Origin: Chlamydoabsidia padenii
Taxonomy: Eukaryota; Mucoromycota; Mucoromycetes; Mucorales; Cunninghamellaceae
Assembly: GCA_025330725.1 (NCBI GenBank)
Contig: JAIWND010000091.1
Coordinates: 1 to 14,310 of the forward strand
DNA length: 14,310 nt
Direction of reading: 5' to 3'
Shown piece after piece: positions 1 to 9,155 of the stretch. A program made the translations under genes and the position numbers. Below the pieces are notes generated by a model that saw only the letters and a list, made by a program, of their open reading frames with translations, was not told the origin of the DNA and did no database searches. Numbering within the stretch: the stretch's first letter is position 1; each line of letters begins with the position of its first letter.

Positions 1-854
1 TGATTATGAAGAAGGAATTCATCAAGGACGACGATACTGATATGCGAATTCTTAATAGGTCTTTTATCAAGCTTGGGATCCTGTCATCATTGGTATTCGT
101 AAGGAATGTACCTGGAAACATTGAAGATTACATTGCGCGTGTGGATTTGGCTGTGAAGGAACTAACCATTGAATTAGACAACTTCGACGTCGTATTTTCC
201 GACGACCACACACCATTCTCTTTGAAACCCAAGGTGCATATGCTACACCATCTTCCTGCCAACATTGCTCGCTTTGGTCCACCTCTACATTACGAAACAG
301 AGAAAGGCGAACAGTTTAATAAATTCATTCGGGAACACATTGTCAACACTAACCGCCACAATGTGTCTAGGGATATTGCCAGACTGTTTGGTAAACAAGC
401 GACATTACGGCATGTCCTGGAAGGAGGCTCATGGAATGGAATCAACGGGATCACACGATGCAGTAAAGACGTCATCGATTTTATCAGCGAAGAAGGTGAC
501 GATTTCTTCAAGATCATGTTTGGTGCTGCTCGCGATTATCAAGACAATAATGAAGTCAATGTATCAATGGTGGACAAAAGAGGGGGAATCTTTGCAAGAA
601 AGGGTACTAATACGCACTTTATTGGCAAGACCATAATGGACGGCTCGAGCTTTACCATCATCGAATATCGACAAACTGGAAAGGATGAAGATGGAAATCC
701 TTTGGTAAAAACAGCAGGTACATTTCACTCACATAATGATTTGATTGTTGTAGGGGTCCTCGATGTCGCTACTAAGGAAGAAGAAGATCATCATGATGGT
801 GTTGTAAACCAATACAAGTTTGAATTCTACTGGCTTTTGAACACCATGTTATAG
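1..854 (+). CDS. CACTA/TNP2-type transposase-like protein, C-terminal part (5' end outside window)
   Basis: The frame is open to the left edge, so the ATG at 6 is probably internal and the protein continues outside the window. About 282 residues are visible. Residues 73-145 carry the diagnostic block: KPKVHMLHHLP, then RFGPPLHYETEKGEQFNKFIREH, then TNRHNVSRDIARLF and HVLEGGSW. From memory of the family, this KPK-H-L/RFG/ETE/E-FN/NR--SRDIA series is typical of the C-terminal half of TNP2-like (CACTA/EnSpm-related) proteins, which are abundant in fungi. An acidic C-terminal region of about 100 residues follows and ends at TAG 852-854. The catalytic part is not in the window, so activity cannot be judged. 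An AATAAA lies 48 nt after the stop. It could instead be a domesticated host relative. No terminal repeats can be assigned. Confidence 0.6.
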   Translation, partial: IMKKEFIKDDDTDMRILNRSFIKLGILSSLVFVRNVPGNIEDYIARVDLAVKELTIELDNFDVVFSDDHTPFSLKPKVHMLHHLPANIARFGPPLHYETEKGEQFNKFIREHIVNTNRHNVSRDIARLFGKQATLRHVLEGGSWNGINGITRCSKDVIDFISEEGDDFFKIMFGAARDYQDNNEVNVSMVDKRGGIFARKGTNTHFIGKTIMDGSSFTIIEYRQTGKDEDGNPLVKTAGTFHSHNDLIVVGVLDVATKEEEDHHDGVVNQYKFEFYWLLNTML

Positions 855-1239
855 ATTATCGATACAGTAGTAGTTTAGAATATATATACATTTTTATCCT
901 TAATAAAGCACATATTTTATTATCTTTTTAAACGATGTTACTCTTTCATGCAACCTTTTTTTTTGGCAAGTCCATGCGACCGCCTATCCCTCGTACAACA
1001 CAACTTCCAAAACAAGAATATCATTACATCATTTCAAGCTCTAATTCAACTACCGTTTTTGTTTTGACCTTTTGGCCAATGGAATGTCTACTTTTTTTGA
1101 ATCGCCGGTTAAACAACAATTGTAGGCTTGCCTCTAGTAAATTCAAACTACAGGAAGTCGTCTGACTAATCAGAAGTCCCCATTAGGTCAAAACTAAAAA
1201 AAATCTTTAGGTGTGTTGTCGTTCATGAGTAATAAATAA
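855..1239. other. 3' flank of the TNP2-like gene; no gene seen
   Basis: AT-rich sequence with a candidate poly(A) signal AATAAA at 902-907. A 76-codon frame at 935-1165 has no recognisable composition or motif and is treated as noise. The minus-strand continuation of the adjacent MULE fragment shows only weak residual similarity to its relative at 12.97 kb between about 1165 and 1240 and then none. Confidence 0.5.
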
Positions 1240-2213
1240 AACCGGGTAGTCGTATTCATCTTCCAAATATGTTCCAGAGATCATGTCATTGATAGTGATG
1301 AATTCCGGTGGATATTCAGTTTGCTTTTTTCTGTATTTGCTGAATAACCGACCAATAGTACGGCTATAACCCAAACGAATCACCTCAAAGGCCTTCACCA
1401 AGTTCAAGTCTTGATCAGAAAATGAAAAGCGTGCATCCAAGGGCCAAGCATCGGTCAATTTATGGTATATATCCTGACAATTACCCATTGCCCCCTTAAC
1501 GAAGCCATTCTGCCAAAAATAATTCCTTGCCAGCTTGGTACCAGCAAAATAGTTCTTCTTGTTGGAGAGTTCTTGGAGCCTTCCCAGGAGCGTCACCACA
1601 GAATTATCTTTGCCATCACCTTCAATAGTAGCACCAATGCCCGGTATAATAACCCTTTGGAAAACTTCCACGACCGCATCAATGAAACAGGAGTTTGATT
1701 CCCATTTAGCCATAAGCAGTTTTGCTGGAGTTGCTTGCTGGTTGATCTTCTCTATTATTGGTACCCTTTTGTTTGTTTCTTTCTTGGTTGGCCGGCCCTT
1801 GGTTTTGACTCGTTCAGGAATTACAATTATGTTTGTTTGGGACTGTGTAACAGGCAGAAACTTCACCATTGCTGAGACATCGAAAACTATTTCATCGAGT
1901 GGACAGGGGAGATACTTTCCAGTAAGTCGTGAATTTTGACATGGCTTCTTCAAGGCTGGTGGGTTCTTTGGTGTCTAATATATTTGAATAAAGAGGTCAG
2001 TAATTCTTGTTCCATCTTTGGTGAAGGAAAAAAAAAGTTACCTTTTGTTTCCAAATGCCAGAATTGGTGAATGTCTTCAATTTCGAGTACCATTGGGATG
2101 GTGTGTCGACAGTATAATCCATATTTAGTGGAGGTGGTACATTTACAGGAGGTCATTACAGTCTGATCCATTTTTAGTTTTTCAGTGTGTTCATTCTGGA
2201 GTATATTTAGAGC
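1240..2213 (-). pseudogene. MULE transposase fragment (SWIM finger to USP-like domain), inverted relative of the MULE-C gene
   Basis: Read on minus from 2213 to 1240, this matches 11760-12974 of the MULE-C gene, apart from the LTR insertion there. It contains the SWIM finger (CKC...YCRH), the same 67-nt intron (rc of 1976-2042, GTAACT...TTAG), and the first part of the USP-like domain, with Cys box WESNSCFIDAVVEVF. Because the intron is retained, the copy arose at DNA level rather than from mRNA. Relative to MULE-C it has lost single bases just after the intron (in the SKIHDL and VHFDEI codons) and one AAG codon, so it is frame-disrupted. The DDE nuclease and the C-terminal His box are missing. 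It lacks the LTR present at 12143-12372, so either it branched off before that insertion or it comes from a sister copy. Similarity stops abruptly at 2213. Confidence 0.85.
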
Positions 2214-2301
2214 TGTCGGAATCCTCTCCGGATGGGTAAAGAGGATCAAAGAGTTCTAAGCCAGAGGAGGAAACGGAAGTAGGGACAGGAACAGAAGACA
2301 T
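2191..2301 (-). CDS. Foreign leader ORF (36 codons) joined to the MULE fragment
   Basis: On minus an ATG at 2301-2299 opens a 36-codon frame, beginning MSSVPVPTSV and ending in TGA at 2193-2191. Its first 88 nt (2301-2214) have no counterpart in MULE-C. The last codons run into the MULE fragment out of the MULE frame, at SSKYTPE. A TATAAATA box lies about 100 nt upstream, and the leader between them is pyrimidine-rich on the sense strand. These are the same promoter geometry and Ser/Pro-rich start that other genes here show. I read it as the promoter and first coding bases of some other gene, joined to MULE sequence by recombination. No product function can be named, and translation is unproven. 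Confidence 0.4.
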   Translation of the reverse strand: MSSVPVPTSVSSSGLELFDPLYPSGEDSDSSKYTPE

Positions 2302-2396
2302 GGTAGTAGTTAGAGAACAAGATTTAATAAAGGTTATATCAAGGAAAGAAAAGAGTTGTCAGGATGCAGATCAAATAGAATGAGGAAAAGGTGGGG

Positions 2397-2404
2397 TATT
2401 TATA
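2397..2404 (-). promoter_or_regulatory. TATA box for the leader ORF at 2301
   Basis: The minus strand reads TATAAATA here, 96 nt before the ATG at 2301. The MULE-C gene has the same octamer 92 nt before its ATG. Between box and ATG the sense strand is rich in C and T, a common composition for fungal leaders. Upstream, near 2460, 2540, 2577 and 2897, the plus strand repeats a degenerate TCAAGTGGTC-like motif that could be regulatory or simply an old repeat. Confidence 0.45.
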
Positions 2405-2960
2405 CTAATTCTACGATCTAATAATAAGGTTGATGGAAAGTTCAAGATGGAAGTAATAGGTCAAGTGGTCGTAGCGCAGGTGGATGACCATTACAGATCG
2501 TTTCATGTTTAAATGGAAGTGTTTCAGGAAGGTTAATTAATCAGGTGGTCCAAGCGCAGTAATAAGAAGATAATTAGATCATGTGGTATGTGATATGGGA
2601 CGTGATTACGAGACGTAATGAGCTTGTTTATTCAAGTGAAGAAGAAAAAAAAGTCTGTTGCTGTTTTTCTATCTCTAATAAGTGTTTGTCCCATCAGTTA
2701 AGCCCCCACATTCGTAGTCCGAATGTGATCATCTTCAACTACTGTGTTACCATACGGATATACTTGTATGGTTCCTGAAAAAATAAAAATAAAACTTGAC
2801 TTGATTGCTCACTTCGAGATCAATCACTTCAATAAAAAATAAAAATAAAAAATAAACTACTGCTGTGTACGACATGGTACAATGAGAAGTAAATCGGATC
2901 AAGTGGTTAAGGTTTGACAGATGTCTTGATTTGTATTTGGCGAGATCGGGTCATCACAGG
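2405..2960. other. Gene-free AT-rich spacer
   Basis: No coding region is supported here. The 65-codon frame at 2581-2778 lacks any family motif. The stretch holds the degenerate TCAAGTGGTC-like repeats and two A-rich blocks of AAAAATA-type units (about 2777-2792 and 2832-2857). Confidence 0.4.
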
Positions 2961-3190
2961 TGTCGTATTCTAACAGGCATTTAGTAATAATTGTGCTACA
3001 TGCTGGAATACTCAGCTCGGATGAAATTATTCTAGAGCAGTCCCTCTGCCTGCAGTCCTGTTGTTATATCCAGGGAGTAGTTTTTATGTTACTGTTTTCT
3101 TCTCTCTCTTATTTTTATCTAATAAACTTAACCCACACCTTTGACTCAGTATTCATACAATCTTTATTTACATAAACCACCACTACAACA
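2961..3190 (+). mobile_element. Solo LTR, copy 1
   Basis: 230-bp unit starting TGTCGTATTC and ending CTACAACA, so it has TG...CA ends and a short imperfect terminal inverted repeat (TGTYGTA). It is about 95% identical, in opposite orientation, to the units at 4029 and 12143. The flanks are ACAGG (2956-2960) and CCAGG (3191-3195), a 5-bp target duplication with one mismatch. In this orientation there is a TCTAATAAAC poly(A)-like signal and a CT-rich stretch in the 3' half, which is why I call it sense. No internal retroelement sequence (gag, pol) is present. TG/CA ends, 5-bp duplications and identical lengths in three places support an LTR rather than a MITE. Confidence 0.8.
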
Positions 3191-3232
3191 CCAGGGACCA
3201 ATAACTTGTTTTCTTAAATTATCTTTATTGTC

Positions 3233-3233
<1 letters not shown>

Positions 3234-3273
<40 letters not shown>
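3234..3273. repeat. (TTA)n microsatellite
   Basis: About 13 uninterrupted TTA units followed by degenerate ATT/ATC units to about 3300. It lies between the solo LTR and the left terminus of MULE-B. Confidence 0.95.
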
Positions 3274-3384
3274 CAACATCATTATCATTATTATATTTTT
3301 CATTTTTATTTAGACAATAAACTGCATCCTAAAATGGAAATTTGAGATACTTCCAAGGTTTATGACGAACTTTTGAGGTACCGC

Positions 3385-3455
3385 AAAAATACCGACAGAA
3401 CGCCGTTAAATGACAACCTCTCTTTTAGGAAAGTGCCATCACTAGGGCAATATCT
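3385..3455 (+). repeat. MULE-B terminal inverted repeat, left (3' of the gene)
   Basis: A 29-bp core at 3404-3432 (starting CGTTAAATGACAAC and ending TTTTAGGAAA) recurs in reverse complement at 14175-14203 with one mismatch. Outside the core both sides share CCGCA and GACAGAAC at slightly different spacing. Inside it both share a CATCA...GGC pattern. The minus-strand MULE-B gene ends about 250 bp inside this repeat. The exact outer limit is uncertain because of small indels. Confidence 0.7.
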
Positions 3456-3699
3456 TAGGTATGATGTCAACTTTTTTTATAAAAAAGTGGACTTGGCTAA
3501 AGCAAAACATTGTTGAGTGAAGAAATCAAAGTAAGGATTCAAGTAATATGGTGTAAATATAAATTTTATTTGTGATTGATGGATAATATAATAAAGATAA
3601 GTAAAAGTCTATAGAATGGATAATGATAATAATGATAGTGGTAATAATAATGGTTGAATAATAATAATAAAATAGATATAAAAAAACAAGGGGATGAGT
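3456..3699. other. MULE-B 3' subterminal region
   Basis: No gene. It contains a short perfect inverted repeat at 3470-3488 (ACTTTTTT, TAT, AAAAAAGT) and degenerate ATA/ATG-rich simple sequence at about 3620-3672, directly before the stop codon of the MULE-B gene on the opposite strand. Confidence 0.4.
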
Positions 3700-4028
3700 T
3701 CAACGTTGCCTTGAGGTTTGCTGGTTGGAGGTGATGATGTCGTCTACTTTCGTCGTAAGATTGTTCATATCGTCCAAGAGAAATTCCATCAGATCATTGT
3801 TTCCATTCACCTTTTCAAAGGTTTGGTCAAGAGTTCTGAGGAGTCTTTCCCGACGTAGAGAGTACATGTTCTTGAGTTCAGCAGAGCGAGCAGCATTGTA
3901 AACAGAGTCATTGGACACAGGAAGCGATGTTGAAGGCGATGTTGAAGGGGATGATGATGATGTCCTGGTGGCACGCAGGTTAAATGGTATCAATTTGATC
4001 CTTGAGAGCAAAAACATATGTTTGCAAA

Positions 4029-4258
4029 TGTTGTAGAGGTGGTTTATGTAAATAAAGACTGTATGAATACTGAGTCAAAGATATGGGTTAAGTTTATTAG
4101 ATAAAAATGAGAGAGAGAAGAAAACAGTAATACAAAAGCTACTCCCTGGATATAACAACAGGACTGCAGGCAGAGGGACTGCTCTAGAATAATTTTATCC
4201 GAGCTGAGTATTCCAGCATGTAGCACAACTGTTACTAAATGCCTGTTAGAATACGACA
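4029..4258 (-). mobile_element. Solo LTR, copy 2, inside the MULE-B SWIM finger
   Basis: 230-bp unit starting TGTTGTAGAGG and ending AATACGACA, about 97% identical to the copy at 12143. It is flanked by a perfect 5-bp target duplication, GCAAA at 4024-4028 and 4259-4263. Removing the LTR and one GCAAA restores an uninterrupted reading frame across the join. On the gene's strand the insertion falls between the Cys and Lys codons of the final C-K-H of the SWIM motif. The 94-aa frame at 4044-4328 is a by-product of LTR sequence. Confidence 0.92.
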
Positions 4259-4739
4259 GCAAATACCAGTTGGGACCGGACAAGAGCAAGAAACAACACA
4301 ATTGTTGATGATATTGAGATTGTAGCAAACGTTTTCAAGAGTAAAAGATTCACATATGTATTCCTAACATGGTCAAACATTGGGTTATTAGTACAGATCA
4401 TTTATGATTTTTTGTTACTTACATTATCATTGACAAGTCGGATCATAGCATAACCTTTGGTAGTTTCTACTTCATCAGAGAGGTTCTTGGATGTTTCTTC
4501 AGCCTTGGTCAATCTAAAATTTTTTACACCATAAAAAACTTGTAAAGCATCTTGACGGTAGTCCAATACAACAACTTGAGAGAGCACATAGATAACTTTA
4601 TCCATACGGTTTTTCTTGGTTCGGCCCAGGTAGAAGGTTTTCAATTGATTATGGTAGGATTCGATCAGATTGTTAGTGTGGAAGTGAGCATCCTATCAAA
4701 GATAAAGCAAAAAAAAAAGTTGTTTAGTTAATAATAATA

Positions 4740-4760
4740 CTATTGTTTTTAAAACAATAG
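4740..4760. repeat. Perfect 10-bp palindrome
   Basis: CTATTGTTTT and AAAACAATAG are perfect inverted arms around a single T. It lies between the MULE-B exon at 4692 and the presumed left end of the Harbinger element, in sequence that does not encode recognisable MULE protein. Confidence 0.8.
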
Positions 4761-4959
4761 AGACCTTATGTATTTTGCGAAATTTGCAAACGTATAAATT
4801 TGGTAAGGTGACCTTGAAAATAAAGTTTGTACGAGTTCGACATTGTTCCGATTCATACACCGATATTTTGCAAGTCCAAAAAGAGGGATTTTGAAAAAAG
4901 GAATAGCGCGAACACCGTTCTATCCTACCGAGGGTTCAAATCCCGACTTTTACTTTTAC

Positions 4960-5027
4960 TTTCCTTCTCTTTCCTTTTACATCTCTTTCTCTTTCTTTCT
5001 ACATCTCTTTCTCTTCTCACAATAACA
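4960..5027 (+). promoter_or_regulatory. Pyrimidine tract / leader of the Harbinger transposase
   Basis: About 65 nt of nearly pure C and T (TTTCCTTCTCTTTCC-type units) end a few bases before the ATG at 5030. Such tracts are common in fungal core promoters and 5' leaders. No TATA box is seen inside the element; the TATAAAT at 4793-4799 lies just outside the proposed left end and is far from the ATG. Confidence 0.4.
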
Positions 5028-5029
5028 TC

Positions 5030-6447
5030 ATGGCCGATTTGACTTACCGTTATCTCTCTTTTTCCCGCGAACTTACTTCTCTTGTAGTCGCTTTTGGTGA
5101 ACAAGAACAACAGCAACAACAGGAACAGGAACAACAAGAACAAGTGCGACGGCCACGAACTCGAATTCGGCGTCCACTCCGTAACATTCAAGAGTTTACG
5201 GATCAACAAAGCCGACAATTTTTTAGATTTACCTACGGCGACGTAAGTTCCACGATATTGGGATGTTTAACAGTTACTAATAACATGATTCTTTGGTAGA
5301 TCTGTCGAATCTGTTTGGCGCTGGGGTTGCCTGAAACCATTAACGTCGGTACTCGGTCTCATCCGCTGCAAATTCGGCGTGAATTTGGGGTAACTGTCCT
5401 CTTGCGACGTTTATGTTTCCCTTCTCGGTTGGAAGACATAGCTGAATTCTTCAATCTTGGGTATGGTACAAAGGCGTCACTGATCTGTACTGGAATGTAT
5501 TCCTCGGTTTTTGGTAAAATAAAGCATGGAATGCGCTTCAACACTCACCAGCTTCGTCGCGAAAACCTCTTAATGTTTGCCGCCGCTATCAGGGCTCGAG
5601 GTAATTGCATAAACACATTCCTAAAAAAAGATGAACTAACGAACATTTTATTGTATAGGTGGTGAAGTCCGGGACGTTATTGGTTTTATCGATGGGACGA
5701 TGCAAGCAGTGTGCCGGCCCTACAACAGAGAAGAACAACAACGGTTGATATACAATGGCTGGAAGGTAAAGTATTATATACTTTGAATGATGTATGATTA
5801 CTTGACCACTAACGTCTTTCTCCAATACATTTAAATAGCATATACACTGTTTGAAGTATCAAGCCATCACTACTCCAGATGGTATGACTGCCAGTCTCAT
5901 GGGACCTGTACCAGGAACGCACCATGATTTACGGATTCTGAATGAATCATGGACACGACAAATCTTGGAGCGGTATATTGCTCCATTTTTTATTTACGGG
6001 GACCCTGCGTATACGCAGTCTATGGAACTTCTTCGCCCTCTTCCACGGGGACTGAGAAACGATCATGGTGAACTGGATCCTGAAGACGGTAAGTAATTGG
6101 ATCTACCAGGAATATGAAGTCCATACTATTAGTGATCTTTTATTTTAGAAATACGGCGCCAGATCAACCGATCTATGTCAAGGGAACGGGTGTCGGTGGA
6201 GTGGGAATTTGGGAAGACGGCAATCTACTTCAGCCATGTCAAACACAAGTATGCAATGCGGACATATCAGACCTCTCCCGCTCTGGCATACACTATTGCC
6301 ACATTTTTTAAAAATGTACACACGTGTTTGTATGGATCCCCTACGTCAAGACACTTCCGCCTTCAACCACCGACATTGGAGGATTATATCAGAAGTGTGG
6401 TTACCCAAGGTGAATTAGAGGTAGTAGGTGTAGATGGTTTGGAGTAG
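5030..6447 (+). CDS. PIF/Harbinger DDE transposase (nuclease), 389 aa, five exons
   Basis: Exons 5030-5242, 5300-5600, 5659-5765, 5839-6088 and 6149-6447; introns of 57-73 nt are all GT..AG and exon 5 ends at TAG. The summed exons are 1170 nt, exactly 389 codons plus stop, with no internal stop. The first 40 residues are Gln/Glu-rich, then a basic RRPRTRIRR patch. A helical region follows (VLLRRLCFPSRLEDIAEFF), of the sort found before the DDE_4 nuclease. The catalytic acids are visible: D in VIGFIDGT, D in IYGDPAYT, and E in RERVSVEWEFGK. A PGTHHDLRIL motif lies between the two Asp, as usual for the family. The enzyme should cut and rejoin element ends in the nucleus with its Myb-like partner. 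Intact frame and splice sites suggest recent arrival. Confidence 0.92.
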
Positions 6448-6467
6448 TTTGTAGGGGTAGAATTTAA

Positions 6468-6486
6468 ATATATATATATATATATA
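6468..6486. repeat. (TA)n tract between the convergent Harbinger genes
   Basis: Alternating A and T for 19 nt just downstream of the transposase stop at 6447. AATAAA-type signals for the plus gene (about 6517-6523) and for the minus gene (just past its stop at 6564) also fall in this 116-bp gap, so the two transcripts probably overlap at their 3' ends. Confidence 0.8.
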
Positions 6487-6563
6487 GTTTTAGGTGTTTT
6501 TTATTCTTTGATCCATAAATAAACCAGTCTTTGTAAAATCAAATGTGGTGCGAAACATTTTAT

Positions 6564-7724
6564 TTATTGATGGTCAAATGATTGGTTGCGGGTAGGAGGT
6601 GGGGGTTGGAAGGGGCGGATTGATGGTGTGGGCATAGAGGTGGGATTCGGGGTAGGGGTAGGAGGTTGATGATATTGATGGGGATGATGAGGTGGGTGGT
6701 TTTGGGCCATCAGCAGGCGCATTATCTGCTGATGGGATTGCATTATTTGCTGGTGAGATTCCAACACCATCCGGTTGGATTCGAGTATGGCTGCCTGGTT
6801 GTCCCGCGACTGTTGTAGGTGATCCGTCATAACAGTCGCCATTCGGCCAAGTCGATCCATTCCTGCCTCGACCATGGTGAGCACGCGTTGATTGTGCTCC
6901 CGCTGCTCTTGTCGCATCTCGTCGTATCCTTGATCGATGCGTTCTTGCAAGCGGTTCATGGCCGCCCATGGTGGTGTGATGGTGGGGCGGGTTTCGGATG
7001 GTAGTGGTGATGATGGTGATGATGGTGCTGGTACCGAGGGAGACGCCCGACGGGCAGAGCGGGCATTGGTTGAGGGCTCACCAACAAAGGGATGATCAAC
7101 AAGAGGACGAGCATAAGTTGCCGCCGCAATGACTTGTCTATCCAAAGCGCGAGACATTTCAAGACGGGCAGCTTCCGCATGACGCTGCTCTGTGCTAACA
7201 CGATTGACTTCCCTTTCCTGTAGCAAAAAAAAAAGTTATGCATAATGGATCTTCTTTACCCCCCCCTTTTTTTTTACCGCACTCCAACATTGATAGACCA
7301 TTTCTTCAAGTGGTCCACGGACAAGGTTAACACCAGTCATGGTGTCATTAAGACCCTGTTCAAACGAAGGACTGTATTGATCGTACAGCCTTTGCACTTT
7401 TCGCTTGATGGAATCGCGCGAGAAACCTCCCATATCGTCTGAATCCACCATGTTTACCCTGGTGGTAATTTGCTCCCATACAGTGGTCACCGTTCCATGG
7501 GCAGCAGCATATGGAGCCAGCTCGTAGTAGCTGGTCGTAAGTTGCAGGAGCCGGGCATCTGTCCAACGTGCTCTTCCACGACGATTCACCTCAGTAGCTG
7601 GAGCAGAAGCAGGAGCAGGAGGAGCAGTAGCAGCAGGAGCAGCAGCAGCAGGTGGAGCAGCAGCAGGTACTTCTCGATCGAAGTTGGCACTTTCATCGAC
7701 AAAGGTGAAATTAGCTTGAGACAT
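6564..7724 (-). CDS. Myb/SANT-like DNA-binding partner of the Harbinger transposase, 366 aa
   Basis: Two exons on minus, 7724-7278 and 7217-6564, joined across a 60-nt GT..CTACAG intron that contains an A-run and a G-run. The total is 1101 nt, 366 codons plus stop. Residues about 20-42 are an Ala/Pro linker. Residues about 50-120 resemble the Myb/SANT or trihelix fold (RARWTDARLLQLTTSYYELAPY ... VWEQITTRVN ... IKRKVQRLYDQY). The second exon is basic-acidic and probably coiled coil (MNRLQERIDQGYDEMRQEQ), with a repeated HQQIMQSHQQIM stretch, and ends in a Pro-rich tail. In known Harbinger systems this protein binds the termini and carries the nuclease into the nucleus. That role is inferred from the family and from linkage. 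Start chosen as the first ATG, 117 nt inside the right end. Confidence 0.85.
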
Positions 7725-9155
7725 TATAGAAATAAGAAATTGAATAAACTGGAAAGTGAATAAGTGGAAGAAAGTGAAGGAAAGTCGAAGAAGGTCAAGA
7801 AAAAAAAGTCTCTTTGAGTAACGGAAGTCCTGTTAGGACCTAATTCGACCTCCGGTTTCGTTCTTTTCACCACCTTTGACCTGAAAGAAGAAGAGGAAGA
7901 AAAGTTAGTATTGCTTAGGTATAATCTTTCATTCAGTAACTTACATATTTCTTCACATTCAGTTCCCAAGCCCGTTTTATGTGCCAGTGACATAAGAGAA
8001 CAGAGACATCATTAAAAACATTCTTGATAGCAGTGATTTCGGCAGAGGAGCAATCAATCATTATTCGTTGGACCTTGAGATCGTTACCTTGTTTCACCCA
8101 TTCCAACCACTTTTGAATATTGATCGTATATTCGTTTGAAATCAACATAAAGCACACAGGCACACCTTTGTTTGTAATAGGGCTTCGCACAACAATGGTG
8201 TATAGATAGCAGTAAGAGTCAGGATCCTTCATCGAACGGCAAGTTTGATGGGTAGAGTCGACACACCAATCAAGGGATTGTTCAAGAAGCTATCAATAGA
8301 CGATTAACAGAAGAGTATTAGTGTAAGTAAACATTCAATGTTGAATATATGTTTACCTTTTTTTGCCAGGGAGAATACCAAGATAAAGTAGAAGGACCAT
8401 TGTCATTGTCATCATAAAACGTACTGTGACCTTTAGAATTCAAGTGATCAAACCAAAGACGGACACTAACTTGATCAATAGGATGCTTTTTAGAGAGTTC
8501 ATTCAATTTTTGATGGATAACATTTTTGACATCTTGATGCTTGATAAAAAGTGAAGGAGGGAAGTATGGGCGGTCACCAGTATTGTTTTCGAGCTAAAAG
8601 AGAAGTAAAGGTAAGGTGAGAATTCAAAAGGCTTTTTTTTTTTGTATACTTACATCATCCAGTTGTTCAGAGTTCAGGCGAAGTAATGATTTGATAGATT
8701 TCCAGTCCATGTGTAAATCAACTTTTTCTTGGATTCAGGTTTTGATTTCAATAGGTATTCTTGATTCAATAAGGTCATAGATATCAACAGGGTTGTGATT
8801 TTTATGGATCCAGTAATAAGAGACTTCAACCGAGCCATCCAACATTTCTTGCTTCATAATATTGGCGGGACAGTTCACCTTGGTTGACGGTTTTCTTTTT
8901 CTTTGGGAGGGACCAGGTGGACGAGAGCGAGGCGAGCCATGATGATCACAAGGAATAGTAACAAGTTTTTTTATACCATCATCACGAATGTGTGTGGCAC
9001 CACTTCTTCCAGCATTCCATGTCGCGTGTTGAGAAGCAATTGATTTCAACCAGATGTCGAATTCAGTTTCATATTTAAATCGATGATTCCAAGGTTCTTC
9101 AGTATATTCGGGTTGTTGACGATAAAGGAGACCAGAGGTAAGAGACATTTAAAAA

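Larger units (their letters stand above)
4807..7840. mobile_element. PIF/Harbinger-type DNA transposon, both genes intact
   Basis: It carries the two proteins typical of this superfamily: a DDE nuclease (plus) and a Myb/SANT-like DNA-binding partner (minus), tail to tail with 116 bp between stops. Harbinger elements duplicate 3 bp, usually TAA or TTA. TAA occurs at 4804-4806 directly before GGTGACC, and at 7841-7843 directly after AGGACC, giving GGT...ACC ends. The rest of the terminal inverted repeat is poor, so the limits are provisional. An alternative left end nearer 4910-4920 has a similar TCCTA...GACTTTT pattern to the right end. It interrupts the MULE-B transposase gene. Confidence 0.7.
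3700..9148 (-). pseudogene. MULE-B transposase gene, split by two insertions and a nonsense codon
   Basis: Read on minus from ATG 9148-9146. Exons: 9148-8654, 8593-8357, 8289-7945, 7880 to the Harbinger junction, then 4692-4423, 4363-4259 and 4023-3700. All introns are GT..AG of 59-67 nt, and exons 1-3 are whole codons. The N-terminus has a Cys/His zinc domain of FAR1/WRKY-GCM type (CDHHG ... NCPAN ... WIHKNHNP). The MULE catalytic triad is readable: D1 in CVDSTHQT (8259-8257), D2 in MIDCSSAE (8055-8053) followed by CHWH, and E in TNNLIESYHNQLK (4662-4660). A SWIM finger follows (CSCPVPTGICKH), then a Ser/Thr-rich and charged, possibly coiled-coil tail ending at 3700. Breaks: in-frame TGA at 8737-8735, the Harbinger element with the segment before E missing, and an LTR in the SWIM finger. 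It is not functional as it stands. Confidence 0.85.

Noticed and set aside
935..1165. 76-codon plus frame after the TNP2-like gene
   Set aside because: No recognisable motif, and low-complexity start (FFFG); no supporting promoter.
2960..3175. 71-, 94- and 106-codon frames at 2960-3175, 4044-4328 and 12158-12478 with similar proteins
   Set aside because: All three are the same 230-bp solo LTR translated; they share no protein motif, and the similarity is explained by the DNA repeat.
4933..4943. GGTTCAAATCC, a perfect tRNA B-box (pol III) motif, with an A-box-like TAGCGCGAACACCG about 30 nt upstream
   Set aside because: The spacing is too short for a tRNA, no anticodon arm or acceptor stem can be drawn, and no second SINE copy is seen. 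Probably coincidence or a very decayed tRNA-related relic.
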